From an uncultured Oscillospiraceae bacterium (GTDB taxonomy: Bacteria > Bacillota > Clostridia > Oscillospirales > Oscillospiraceae), in assembly GCA_910587785.1 (NCBI GenBank), contig CAJUOA010000048.1:1-23453 (forward strand): a DNA stretch of 23,453 nucleotides, written 5' to 3'. Position 1 is the first letter of the stretch. Each line of letters starts with the position of its first letter. Position numbers and translations under genes: made by a program. Below, one piece after another: positions 12,712-20,548 of the stretch. The notes under the pieces are model-generated. The model did no database searches. It saw only the letters and a program-made list of their open reading frames with translations, and was not told the DNA's origin.

Positions 12712-15012
12712 TCAGATTTCCAAATAGGAATCCGCGTACAGGTTGTGGTTCTTGATGATGTCGCAGCTCTTGATGGTCTCCATCAGGCGCAGGTCGCAGG
12801 GGTTGACGATGGCGCTGGTCAGACCCATGGTCATGGCCATGCCCACCATCGCGGCGTCCATGATGGGACGGATGTGCTTGGGCATTCCGTTGGAGTTGTT
12901 GGAGAGGCCGCCGGTGCTCTTCAGACCCTCCTCGGAGAAGGCGCGGATGGCGTTGAGCACGTCCATCTGCTTATCCTGCATTCCCTTGATGACCAGGAAC
13001 AGGGGGTCAAACCACAGGTCGTCGCTCTCCATGCCCAGGTGCAATCCCCGCTCGAGCATGTTGTGGCAGTGCATCATGCGCTCCTCGTTGTCCTTGGCGA
13101 TACCGTCGGCGGAGCAGAGGGCGATGACGATGGCGTCGTTGGCGGCGGCGAGGTCGATGTTGCTGATACGGCTTCCGGCGTCGGCGGAGTTGACGATGGG
13201 CTTGCCGTTGGTGCGGTTGTAGACCTTGATGCCCGCCTCGATGGCCTTCTGGTTGGCGGTGTCCAGGGCCAGGGGCACGTTGTTGAAGTTCTGCTGGAGG
13301 AGCTGGACCGCCCACTGCATGAGCTCGGGGCCGTTGCTCTCGGCAGGCCCGATGTTGACATCCAGGTAAGTCGCCCCGGCGGCGATCTGCTCGGCGGCGC
13401 GCTTGAGGATGGGGGCCTCGTCGTAGGTATCCATGGCCTTGCGGATGGCGGGGGAGATGCAGTGGATGCGCTCGCCAATGGTGACGAAGGTCTGGGCGTT
13501 GGGGTCGTGGCCCTTGTAGGTGACGGGCTTGTCGTCGATCATGTAGGGGCCCTTGACCACGATGGGAGGCGCGGGGAGGACCTTCTTGGGGGCGGGAGCG
13601 GGCTCCGCGGCGGCCTCACCGGCGGCGGGAGCCGCGGCGGACTTGTCCACATAGCTCTTCTTCCACTCCTCGTCGCGGAGGTACTTCACCAGCTGGACCG
13701 CCTCAGTGGTGCCCACGATGACACTCCAGTCGGGGAGCTTATCCTGGATCTCACCCTTCATGACGGCCACCTTGCCGGGGATGATGAGGGCGCGGCTCTT
13801 GATCTTGTTGTTGATGTCGAACTCATCGAAGAACTTCTTGATGGAGGAGCTGGAGAACTTGCCCGCGGCCCAGGCGGTCAGCACGGACATGCCGGACGCG
13901 TCGGTGATGAGCAGGTTCACGGGCATCTTGCTCCGCTCCAGCTCGCCGGAGACCAGGAAGTAGGTCAGAGCGAAGTCCACGGTCAGGCAGCAGGGGCTGT
14001 TCTCGTCGGCGCCGTTGATGGGGTAGATGCCGGGCTCCACCTTCATGGGCTTCTGGGGATCGGTGAAGATGTTCTGACGCAGGCCGTACAGGGGCAGGGC
14101 CTTGGCGTAGGTCATCTCGGAGCAGACCACGATGGAGCCGTATTTGCAGGTGAAAAGGCTCAGGAGCGCGGCCTCCAGATGGGCGTCGCCCTTGATCTCC
14201 CCAGCGAGATTCCGGGAAGCGAGGTTGACAATAGAGGGATAGCCGAAGCTCCGGTCGCCGTCCTTCAGGGCGGCGCGGCGGACCTGGACGGCGTTGGCGT
14301 AGGTCTCCTTGACGGTCGCGCCGGTGACATCCAGGATGAGGTTCTTGTTTCCGGCGGCCTCCAGCTTCTCCACCAGCTCGTGGAGGGCCTCGATGCTGTC
14401 CGCGCGGACGCCCAGCAGGGCCTTGGCCCCCGTGGCGACGGCGCTCATGTCGGCGTAGTTCTCGGCAGTCGCGCCGTGGACGATGATGTCGCACCCAGCG
14501 GCGGCGGCGACAGCGGCCTTCATGGCCTCCACGTCGGTGCAGGAGAGGACCATGGGACGGCCCAGGGCCTTGCACTTGTTGACCAGAGCCACGTAGTCGT
14601 CGGCGCTCTTGCTCCCGGCGTGGTTGACGTAGACGGTCTCCAGGTACATCCGCTCGCCGATGCGCTCGTAGTCCACCTTGGGCATGGCGGCGATGAGGCG
14701 GTCCTGCTCGGCGGCCTCCTGGGCGTCGCAGACAAAACCGGCGTAGAGGGTCTTGGAGACCAGGGTCTTCTCGTGGCGGCTGAGGACGGTCTCTCCGCCC
14801 AGGGAGAGATCACCCAGCTTGTAGCTCTTCATGGGGGGCGCGGTGGCTTCGCTCAGGGTGGAGAGGGCCTCGGCGGACATGTGGGGGCACTTCTCGATGG
14901 GGATGGCCCCGGAGGCCACCTTCATGGCGAAGGCCATGCAGGTGGGGTTGCCGCAGTCCTTACAGTTGGTTTTGGGGGTGAGCTTAAAGATGTCAAGACC
15001 TTTCAATGCCAT
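12712..15012 (-). CDS. acsC-acsE: Fusion of corrinoid iron-sulfur protein large subunit (AcsC) with methyl-H4folate:CFeSP methyltransferase (AcsE)
   Basis: A 766-aa protein. Residues 1-450 are AcsC: the [4Fe-4S] motif has C17, C20, C25 and C42, followed by the TIM-barrel and corrinoid-binding regions. About 455-485 is an Ala/Pro-rich linker. Residues about 505-766 are a complete AcsE-type pterin-binding domain: TIGERIHC (511-518), LDVNIGP (550-556), LDTANQ (583-588), DPLFLVI (669-675) and GGLSNNSNGMP (701-711), with the Asp and Asn residues that hold methyl-H4folate in MeTr. In acetogens these are normally two proteins. The start is ATG at 15012 with AAGGAGG upstream, 14 bp behind acsD. The role is transfer of the methyl group from methyl-H4folate to cobalamin, then to acetyl-CoA synthase. 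Confidence 0.92.
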   Translation of the reverse strand: MALKGLDIFKLTPKTNCKDCGNPTCMAFAMKVASGAIPIEKCPHMSAEALSTLSEATAPPMKSYKLGDLSLGGETVLSRHEKTLVSKTLYAGFVCDAQEAAEQDRLIAAMPKVDYERIGERMYLETVYVNHAGSKSADDYVALVNKCKALGRPMVLSCTDVEAMKAAVAAAAGCDIIVHGATAENYADMSAVATGAKALLGVRADSIEALHELVEKLEAAGNKNLILDVTGATVKETYANAVQVRRAALKDGDRSFGYPSIVNLASRNLAGEIKGDAHLEAALLSLFTCKYGSIVVCSEMTYAKALPLYGLRQNIFTDPQKPMKVEPGIYPINGADENSPCCLTVDFALTYFLVSGELERSKMPVNLLITDASGMSVLTAWAAGKFSSSSIKKFFDEFDINNKIKSRALIIPGKVAVMKGEIQDKLPDWSVIVGTTEAVQLVKYLRDEEWKKSYVDKSAAAPAAGEAAAEPAPAPKKVLPAPPIVVKGPYMIDDKPVTYKGHDPNAQTFVTIGERIHCISPAIRKAMDTYDEAPILKRAAEQIAAGATYLDVNIGPAESNGPELMQWAVQLLQQNFNNVPLALDTANQKAIEAGIKVYNRTNGKPIVNSADAGSRISNIDLAAANDAIVIALCSADGIAKDNEERMMHCHNMLERGLHLGMESDDLWFDPLFLVIKGMQDKQMDVLNAIRAFSEEGLKSTGGLSNNSNGMPKHIRPIMDAAMVGMAMTMGLTSAIVNPCDLRLMETIKSCDIIKNHNLYADSYLEI

Positions 15013-15026
15013 GGTTCGGGCCCTCC

Positions 15027-15965
15027 TTACATGAGTGCGGCGACCAGCCGCGCGACGGTGGAAACGGAATCAGGGTGCTTGAGGATGACGGCGTCGCTGC
15101 CGTAGGCGAGGCAGGCGGCGGCGGTCTCGACCTCCATGTCGATGCCGCGCTCCTCAGCGCCGCCCCACTCGGGGTTCTCGCTCTCGGGGGCGGTGGATTC
15201 CTTCACGCCCCAGGTCTCCACGCCGACAGGGGTGATGATGGGCATTTGAAGGGTGTTGTCGTTCTGACTGAGGGCGGCGGCCTTCACGCGCTCCAGGGTG
15301 GAGACCACATACTCAAAGCCGTAGCCCGCGGCGGCGGAGCCCACGTTCATGGCCACGTTCTTGCCGTCCACGCCCATCTGGGTGATGAGGACGTTGAGCT
15401 GCTTGGCCAGGTTGATGTCCACGGCGGACTCTGCGCCCACCTTCTGGCCGTAGGCGAGCCCTGCGCCGGCGGCGACGCCCTTGTAGTTCTCCTCCTTGGC
15501 GGAGAGGACCAGGATGTTCTTCCCCTGGAGGGCCTCGGAGACCTTGCCGAAGAGGTCGGCGTCCTTCTCGGTGTTCTTGCACCCGGCGACGACGATGGGC
15601 TTGTCGACGGCCTCGGCCACGGCCTTGGCGTCGGCGACGCAGTCCTCGATGGACTTGTTCGCGCCGTTGGGGTCCGCCAGGTCGAAGCGGATGCAGACGA
15701 AGTCCACGTCCTCCAGCTCCGCGGCCTTCTTGGCGCGGTCGGCCAGAGTCTCGCACCCGGCGTAGAAGGCGGTGAGGCCCTCGCTGGGCTGGACGGGGTC
15801 GTCGGACACGTCGATGCCGATCTTGGGGGAGTTGGGCATGGCCGCGTCGAAGGAGTAGAGGTTGAAGACGTTCTGACCGCCCAGAGTGACGGCCTTGTCT
15901 CCGGTGCCCAGTGTCAGCTCGTTAATCCTGGCGCTGAAGACCTGGGGCTTTTTGGCGAATGGCAT
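15027..15965 (-). CDS. acsD: Corrinoid iron-sulfur protein small subunit (AcsD)
   Basis: A 312-aa TIM-barrel protein, close to the usual length, that pairs with AcsC to hold the cobamide of the CFeSP. Matching features are the N-terminal FSARINELTLGTGDKAVTLGG, the NVFNLYSFDAAMPNSPKIGID region, and the C-terminal ETAAACLAYGSDAVILKHP. The start is ATG at 15963-15965 with GGGAG about 10 nt upstream. It lies directly before the acsC-acsE fusion, so both CFeSP subunits and the methyltransferase would be made together. The 98-bp gap behind it (15966-16063) holds a GC-rich hairpin but no gene. Confidence 0.94.
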   Translation of the reverse strand: MPFAKKPQVFSARINELTLGTGDKAVTLGGQNVFNLYSFDAAMPNSPKIGIDVSDDPVQPSEGLTAFYAGCETLADRAKKAAELEDVDFVCIRFDLADPNGANKSIEDCVADAKAVAEAVDKPIVVAGCKNTEKDADLFGKVSEALQGKNILVLSAKEENYKGVAAGAGLAYGQKVGAESAVDINLAKQLNVLITQMGVDGKNVAMNVGSAAAGYGFEYVVSTLERVKAAALSQNDNTLQMPIITPVGVETWGVKESTAPESENPEWGGAEERGIDMEVETAAACLAYGSDAVILKHPDSVSTVARLVAALM

Positions 15966-16063
15966 GGTGAGTTGCTCCCTTCTTAATTGATTGACTCTGT
16001 ATGGAAACGATGGAAAACGGGGTATGGTCCAGGCGGCGGCGAACCGCGCCCAGTACGCTTTCT

Positions 16064-16945
16064 TTAGATTCCCAGCTTCTTCCAGACCTTCTGGATGCCC
16101 TTCTCGCAGAAGCCGATGTAGATATTGGGGTTGAAGGCGGACAGGTACTGCTCCTCCTGGACCAGGTTGAGCCCGGCGGCGTCGCAGATGTCCCGGTGGT
16201 TATTGAAGTTGGAGTAGACACCGTGCTCGATGGGGGACCCCACCATGCCCACGGCGTCGTAGCGGGAACGCTCCCGGTGCTTGATGGGTGCGCGGTAGCG
16301 CTCCCAGCCCTGGAGGACCTTGGGCAGCTCGGTGCCCAGGAGGAGCTCCATGTCCCTCCAGTCGCCGAGGGCGAACTTGACCAGGACGGTGCTCGCCTCG
16401 CCGGTGACGGCGCAGATGAAGTCCGCGGCGGCAGGGAGGACGTGGAGGCTGCCGAAGGTGGCGGGGGCGGGGGCCTTGCCGTGGGCCTCGTTGGATTCCA
16501 CCACCACGGCCCGGGCCGGGTCCTTCAGGAGGCGGTCCAGGGGGACGAAGCCGGTCTCGGGCTCGGTGATCTTGCCCTGACGGAGGGCCACGGCCTTGGC
16601 GGCGAGGTCGATGAAGACCTCCCGGCGGGCCTGGACGGTGTCGTCATACCAGGCGCAGACCGCGGGGGCCGCGCCGAAGCGGACGTACTCGGTGATGAGG
16701 GCCCGCCACATGTACTGGGCCAGCTGGTCCCGGGCCTGACAGTAGCGGCCCAGCTCATTGGGGGCGTCCAGGGGTCTGGTCAGCTGGAAGCCCTCCCCCC
16801 AGAGGTCCACCAGGGTCTGGTTGGTGCCGGGGAAGCCGAGGACGATGCCGGTCCTGCCGGAGAGGAAGTCCCCGGCGGTGACGTCCGGCGCGATCTGGGA
16901 AAACTCCACGGTGGAGGCGGCGGCCGGGTTGTTGGTTTCCTGCAT
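16064..16945 (-). CDS. Unrecognised 293-aa protein inside the acs operon
   Basis: I do not recognise this family. It has no signal peptide, membrane segment or CxxC cluster. Five scattered cysteines (C69, C97, C178, C254, C280) and several His residues are present. Notable segments are GRTGIVLGFPGTNQ (30-43), GRYCQARDQLAQYMW (66-80), ETGFVPLDRLL (130-140), FALGDWRDMELLLGTELPK (191-209) and SPIEHGVYSNFNNHRD (237-252). The balanced composition suggests a soluble globular protein. The start is ATG at 16945 with AAAGGAG upstream; the longer ORF to 17080 crosses a structured gap. Its place between the CooC/AcsF gene and acsD suggests a job in the methyl branch, cobamide handling or ACS maturation. 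Confidence 0.8.
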   Translation of the reverse strand: MQETNNPAAASTVEFSQIAPDVTAGDFLSGRTGIVLGFPGTNQTLVDLWGEGFQLTRPLDAPNELGRYCQARDQLAQYMWRALITEYVRFGAAPAVCAWYDDTVQARREVFIDLAAKAVALRQGKITEPETGFVPLDRLLKDPARAVVVESNEAHGKAPAPATFGSLHVLPAAADFICAVTGEASTVLVKFALGDWRDMELLLGTELPKVLQGWERYRAPIKHRERSRYDAVGMVGSPIEHGVYSNFNNHRDICDAAGLNLVQEEQYLSAFNPNIYIGFCEKGIQKVWKKLGI

Positions 16946-17095
16946 CCTGTCAACTCCTTTCAAACGCTCGTGCTCCAGGAAAGGGAGCACTGTGGGGCGA
17001 AACCTCTTTGGAACTGGCCCCGGGCGGATTTTCGCCGGTCCCGCCGGGGGCGTCCGGCACTGCCGGGGGGATCGTTTCAAAAGCGGGGCGCTCCC

Positions 17096-17618
17096 CTACT
17101 TCCCGGAGGCGAGGGGCACGCCGTAGTCCAGGATGACGTTCCCCTGGGCGTCGGGGGTGGTGAAGCGGGGGCAGTTGTAGCGCTCAAAGTGCCACCCGGC
17201 GTCCTTACGCACCCAGCCCCGGCGGTCCAGCTCCGCCTGACAGAGGGCCTCGGCGGACATGCCGTAGATCTCGCCGCTGCTCTCGCTCCCGTAGATCCAG
17301 AACAGGGCGCAGGTCTCCTCCGGCAGGTCCATGTGCTCATAGCCCTCCGGGACCGGGGCGTCCTGGGGGAGGAACATGCCGATCCAGTACTCGAAGCCCC
17401 CGTCCGCCATCCGCATGGCCCCGACATAGGAGCCGTCGAGGAAGCCGTCCGGGTCCCGGGGGGGCCTGCTCCAGGGGCGCGAAGAGGCCCTGGCTGAACC
17501 ACTCCGCCCACTTGTGGGAGAAGCTCCCGTTTTTCCGGTCCGCCTCCGTGTACCGCAGGCCGGTGAGGCGGCAGGCCGGACGGAGGAGCTTTTCTGTTTT
17601 TACGATCTTCGCGGCCAT
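17096..17618 (-). pseudogene. GyrI-like effector-binding domain protein, frameshifted at a C7 run
   Basis: The first part (ATG at 17618, RBS AGGAGG) reads about 53 residues, MAAKIVKTEKLL to FAPLEQAP. It then loses frame at seven consecutive C (minus strand, 17458-17464). Removing one C joins it to RDPDGFLDGSYVGAM, then FEYWIGMF and a long C-terminal part ending LASGK at a TAG. The restored protein of about 173 aa has the two-repeat pattern of GyrI/AraC-type effector-binding domains, with no DNA-binding part. It lies 12 bp after the CooC/AcsF gene. The frameshift may be a sequencing error, a true loss or slippage. Confidence 0.75.
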
Positions 17619-17630
17619 AAAGGCCTCCTC

Positions 17631-18401
17631 TCACAGCGTCAGCTGGTCGAAAATCTTCCGCACCGCCTGCTTGACGGGGCTGTCCTTGGGCACGGTGACG
17701 GAGGGCTTCCCCTCGGCGTCGTACTCGTAGACCGTATCGTCGTGGGGCACTACACCCATGAGCTTCATGCCGTACTTTTCAATCTCCTCCCGGACGCCGG
17801 GGCTCAGTTCGCCGCCCGGCGCACGGTTGATGATGAGGCCCACCTCCTTGGCCCCCAGCTTCAGGTCCACGATCATCTCGCTGAGCCGCCCGGCGGCCTG
17901 GACGCCCCGGCGGGAGCAGTCGCTGACCAGGAGGATGGTGTCCACCTGGGGCAGAACACCCCGGCTCAGATGCTCCAGCCCCGCCTCGTTGTCCACCACG
18001 ATGTAGCGGTAGTTCTTGGCGTACTTGGACACCTGGGAGGTGAGCAGGCCGTTGACGAAGCAGTAGCAGCCCTTCCCCTGGGTGCGGCCCATGACCAGGA
18101 GGTCGAAGTCGTCGGCCTCGGTGAGTGCGTCGGAAAAGCGCATCTCGGCGTAGTCGGCCTTGGTCATGCCCTTGGGGATGACCTGCTCCACGGCCATCTC
18201 CGCCCGGGTCATGTCCTCCCGGATGTCCCCCAGGGTGTCCTGGACCTCCACGCCCAGGACCTCATTGAGGTTCGAGTTGGCGTCGGCGTCCACGGCCAAA
18301 ACGGGGCCGTTCTTCTTCTCGCAGAGATATTCGATGAACATCCCGCAGATGGTGGTCTTCCCTACGCCGCCCTTTCCGGCGAAGGCGATGGTTTGTGCCA
18401 T
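17631..18401 (-). CDS. cooC: CooC/AcsF nickel-insertion ATPase
   Basis: A 256-aa MinD/ParA-type ATPase that supports nickel loading of CODH (CooC) or acetyl-CoA synthase (AcsF). The deviant Walker A GKGGVGKT is at 9-16. VDADANSNL (37-45) and VVDNEAGLEHLSRG (135-148) are typical. The CYC motif at C112-C114 matches the two cysteines that bind nickel or zinc at the dimer interface in CooC. The start is ATG at 18401 with AAAGGAGG upstream. The sequence cannot decide between CooC and AcsF. Its presence implies a CODH/ACS elsewhere in the genome. Confidence 0.88.
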   Translation of the reverse strand: MAQTIAFAGKGGVGKTTICGMFIEYLCEKKNGPVLAVDADANSNLNEVLGVEVQDTLGDIREDMTRAEMAVEQVIPKGMTKADYAEMRFSDALTEADDFDLLVMGRTQGKGCYCFVNGLLTSQVSKYAKNYRYIVVDNEAGLEHLSRGVLPQVDTILLVSDCSRRGVQAAGRLSEMIVDLKLGAKEVGLIINRAPGGELSPGVREEIEKYGMKLMGVVPHDDTVYEYDAEGKPSVTVPKDSPVKQAVRKIFDQLTL

Positions 18402-18444
18402 AAATGCTGTCCTCCTTTTGTCATGGGTGCTTGGGATGATCCGG

Positions 18445-18467
18445 AGGGGCGTGCAGTGACCGCCCCT
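18445..18467. repeat. Short hairpin of a common intergenic repeat type in the metF-cooC gap
   Basis: AGGGGCG (18445-18451) and CGCCCCT (18461-18467) flank a 9-nt loop. The minus-strand sequence GTAGGGGCGGTCACTGC resembles a dispersed hairpin repeat I associate with intergenic DNA of GC-rich Clostridia. No T-run follows, so it is not a terminator. Confidence 0.4.
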
Positions 18468-18495
18468 ACACGGTCCCCTGATAGAGACAGACGCC

Positions 18496-19449
18496 TTAGA
18501 GGTCGACGATGCCGCTCTCCCGGACGATGCGGGCCACGTCGTCGAACTTGTTGAGGGCGTAGAGGTGGATGCCGTCGATGCCGCAGGCGCGGTACTCGTC
18601 GATCTGGTTGATGGTGTACTCGATGCCGGCCTCCTTGAAGCTGGCCTTCTTGCCCTCGATGTCGGCGTCGAAGCAGGCCTCGTCGCCCTTGGCGGTCTTC
18701 AGGCCCACGGAGAAGGGGTTGGGGAAGATCCAGTTCTTGGAGATGATCTCGCAGAGCTTGCGGGGCATGACGCAGCCGTTGCGGCTGAGGGCCATGTTGA
18801 TGGTGGCGGCCTGGTCCAGGATGGGCATGATGCCCACGTCCACGGGCATCCAGATGCCGGCGTTGCGGATGGCCTCCAGCCAGCGCTTGAACTGGTCCAT
18901 GTCCCAGCAGAGCTGGGTCATGATGTAGTCCGCGCCCTCGTCCTGCTTCTGCTTGAGGAAGCCGATGTCCGCCTCCAGGGAGCGGCAGGCGATGTGTCCC
19001 TCAGGGGAGCCGGCCACGGCGATGGTGAACTTCTCGCCGAACTCCGCCCGCACGAACTTGACAAGCTCGGTGGCGTAGTGCAGGTCGCCGCCGGTGCCGG
19101 TCCAGCCGAAGGGCAGGTCGCCCCGCAGGGCCAGCATGTGGTCGATGCCGTGGTCCAGATAGGTCTGGAGCTGGTCCTTCATGCCCTCCCGGGTGTTGCC
19201 GATGCAGGTGAAGTGGGTGACGGGGACGCACTTGCCGTCCTTGGCGATCTTGTCGAGGACCTCCAGGTTCTTGCCCACGTTGGTCCCGCCCGCGCCGTAG
19301 GTGCAGGAGATGTAGTCGGGGTTCAGGGTGTAGAGCTGCTCCAGGACGCCGCCCTGGCCGCACAGCTTCTCCATGCCCGCGTCGGTCTTTGGGGGGAAGA
19401 CTTCAAAGGAAAACGCGGCTCTCTCTTCAAAAATATCTGCGACACTCAT
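18496..19449 (-). CDS. metF: 5,10-methylenetetrahydrofolate reductase
   Basis: A 317-aa FAD-type TIM-barrel enzyme that reduces methylene-H4folate to methyl-H4folate, the substrate of the AcsE domain encoded downstream. SFEVFPPK (14-21) carries the conserved Glu (E16), TYGAGG is at 50-55, LALRGDLP and AGSPEGH follow, and the C-terminal GIDGIHLYALN is intact. The start is ATG at 19449 with GGAGGA upstream. No metV-like or electron-transfer partner gene lies beside it. It could also serve methionine synthesis, but its place in front of cooC and acsD favours the Wood-Ljungdahl pathway. Confidence 0.94.
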   Translation of the reverse strand: MSVADIFEERAAFSFEVFPPKTDAGMEKLCGQGGVLEQLYTLNPDYISCTYGAGGTNVGKNLEVLDKIAKDGKCVPVTHFTCIGNTREGMKDQLQTYLDHGIDHMLALRGDLPFGWTGTGGDLHYATELVKFVRAEFGEKFTIAVAGSPEGHIACRSLEADIGFLKQKQDEGADYIMTQLCWDMDQFKRWLEAIRNAGIWMPVDVGIMPILDQAATINMALSRNGCVMPRKLCEIISKNWIFPNPFSVGLKTAKGDEACFDADIEGKKASFKEAGIEYTINQIDEYRACGIDGIHLYALNKFDDVARIVRESGIVDL

Positions 19450-19521
19450 GATAGGTTATTCCTCCGGAAAAATAAATTTTATTTGCAAGCGGCCGATGCC
19501 GCCAGTGAACAAATAACTAGG

Positions 19522-19548
19522 GGGGTACGGGTGAGTAGGCCGTACCCC
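19522..19548. other. Hairpin between the secreted protein gene and metF
   Basis: GGGGTACGG (19522-19530) and CCGTACCCC (19540-19548) form a perfect 9-bp stem with a 9-nt loop. The T-run after it on the minus strand is broken, so it may be a weak terminator or an element of the metF leader. I could not find a convincing metF promoter. Confidence 0.4.
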
Positions 19549-19585
19549 GTGGGGTATCTGGTTTTTAGCCCCTTAAATCAGAAAG

Positions 19586-19957
19586 TTACATGGTACCGGC
19601 GCACCGAACAAATACCGGAATAGATGTATCATATGTGTCATACCATCCACAACGGCTGTTGGTGCATTTTTCCATGGTCTGTCCGACTTCTCTAGCCCAA
19701 ATGTCGTCACTATATCTGTAGTGTTCACATTTGACGGTAAACTCACCAACCAGCTGAGGCTGCCAGGTTGTTGACACTGTTGCTGCGCCTCCGCAGGACG
19801 GACACTCCACATAGCGGGGAGAGATCCCCTCCTCTTCCTCGCAGAGAGCAGCGTCCGTCTCTGCGCTGTCCTCCGCTACAGCAGGGAGCGTGAGTACGCA
19901 CAAAGCCAAGACAAGGGACAGCAGGCCCGCAGCCAGCTTTCGGATTTCCTTTGCCAT
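19586..19957 (-). CDS. Secreted cysteine-rich small protein
   Basis: A 123-aa protein. Residues 1-28 are a signal peptide (KEIRKL then a hydrophobic core, cleavage after AVA). The mature part has CPSCGG (52-57) and CTNSRCGW (98-105), with C39, C77 and C119 besides, a zinc-ribbon-like or disulfide arrangement. I do not recognise the family. The start is ATG at 19957 with AAGGAGG upstream, and an extended -10 box lies at 20007-20015. It interrupts the nickel and methyl-branch genes, but composition and length suggest an ordinary exported protein rather than a part of that pathway. Confidence 0.7.
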   Translation of the reverse strand: MAKEIRKLAAGLLSLVLALCVLTLPAVAEDSAETDAALCEEEEGISPRYVECPSCGGAATVSTTWQPQLVGEFTVKCEHYRYSDDIWAREVGQTMEKCTNSRCGWYDTYDTSIPVFVRCAGTM

Positions 19958-20006
19958 AGTTTTATACCTCCTTCTTATTTCTCAGAAAAGCTGTGTAGTT
20001 TCCTGA

Positions 20007-20015
20007 ATTATATCA
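20007..20015 (-). promoter_or_regulatory. Extended -10 promoter of the secreted Cys-rich protein
   Basis: TGATATAAT on the minus strand is a consensus TATAAT with the TGn extension. No good -35 box is seen at 17 bp. Confidence 0.45.
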
Positions 20016-20103
20016 GTCCAGCGCAAAACACGGGGAGCCCGGCAATCACTGCTTACCCAAGGCAATGCCGCCGGCCGCTTATTTGGTGCCAGATAGATAT
20101 CTC

Positions 20104-20325
20104 TCAAAGAAGGGTAAAGGAGTAGCGCTTGAGCAGGCCGCTGTCGTTGACGCGGTAGACCAGCGTGCCGCCGGCGAGGACCTCCTTTTGGATCTCCGCC
20201 CTGGGCTCCAGCGCGGAGATGTAGGCGTCGGGGTCGCCGGTCTCCACCTCCCGGAAATCGACGTCCCGCATCTGGTTGTTGCTGCACTGGTTGAAAATCT
20301 CACAGCAGAGCTCGTATTCCCGCAT
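20104..20325 (-). CDS. Unrecognised 73-aa protein coupled to CooT
   Basis: The ATG at 20325 follows the CooT stop by 3 bp, and GGAG inside the end of cooT can serve as ribosome site, so the two are coupled. The protein starts MREYELCCEIFNQCSNNQMR, with C7, C8 and C14 in a short N-terminal stretch that could bind a metal. It continues as an acidic middle part and a beta-like C terminus (GGTLVYRVNDSGLLKRYSF). I do not recognise a named family. Its position suggests a role in nickel handling for CODH/ACS. Confidence 0.65.
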   Translation of the reverse strand: MREYELCCEIFNQCSNNQMRDVDFREVETGDPDAYISALEPRAEIQKEVLAGGTLVYRVNDSGLLKRYSFTLL

Positions 20326-20328
20326 GGC

Positions 20329-20517
20329 TCACTCCGCCGCCACAATGACGGTCCCGGCGGTGAGGTCCGCCTGCACCAGGCGGCCTGCGATGGTGGTGAC
20401 CTCCCCCATCACGTCCACGAAGGTGAGCTTGTCCCCCTCGGCGGTGATGGTGGCCACGAAGCGGCAGAGGATGTTGCTGTCCTCTTTCTCGTTGCGGTAG
20501 ACAGTGGAAAGGCACAT
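20329..20517 (-). CDS. cooT: CooT-family nickel-binding protein
   Basis: A 62-aa protein, the family's usual size. It begins MCLSTVY; the Cys right after the initiator Met is the nickel ligand described for CooT of Rhodospirillum rubrum. The rest is short beta-strands (CRFVATITAEGDKLTFVDVMGEV, then IAGRLVQADLTAGTVIV), matching the small RNA-binding-like CooT fold. The start is ATG at 20517 with AAAGGAGG 8 nt upstream. It lies between the His-rich gene and the 73-aa gene and shares their promoter. The likely role is nickel delivery to CODH. Confidence 0.8.
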   Translation of the reverse strand: MCLSTVYRNEKEDSNILCRFVATITAEGDKLTFVDVMGEVTTIAGRLVQADLTAGTVIVAAE

Positions 20518-20548
20518 GGGCCGGTCCTCCTTTCAGATTGAGCTGGGC

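Noticed and set aside
19982..20345. Two alternative minus-strand frames overlapping the 73-aa gene
   Set aside because: They are out of frame with it, have Arg/Gly/Pro-rich composition and lack start signals, while the 73-aa frame begins 3 bp after the cooT stop.
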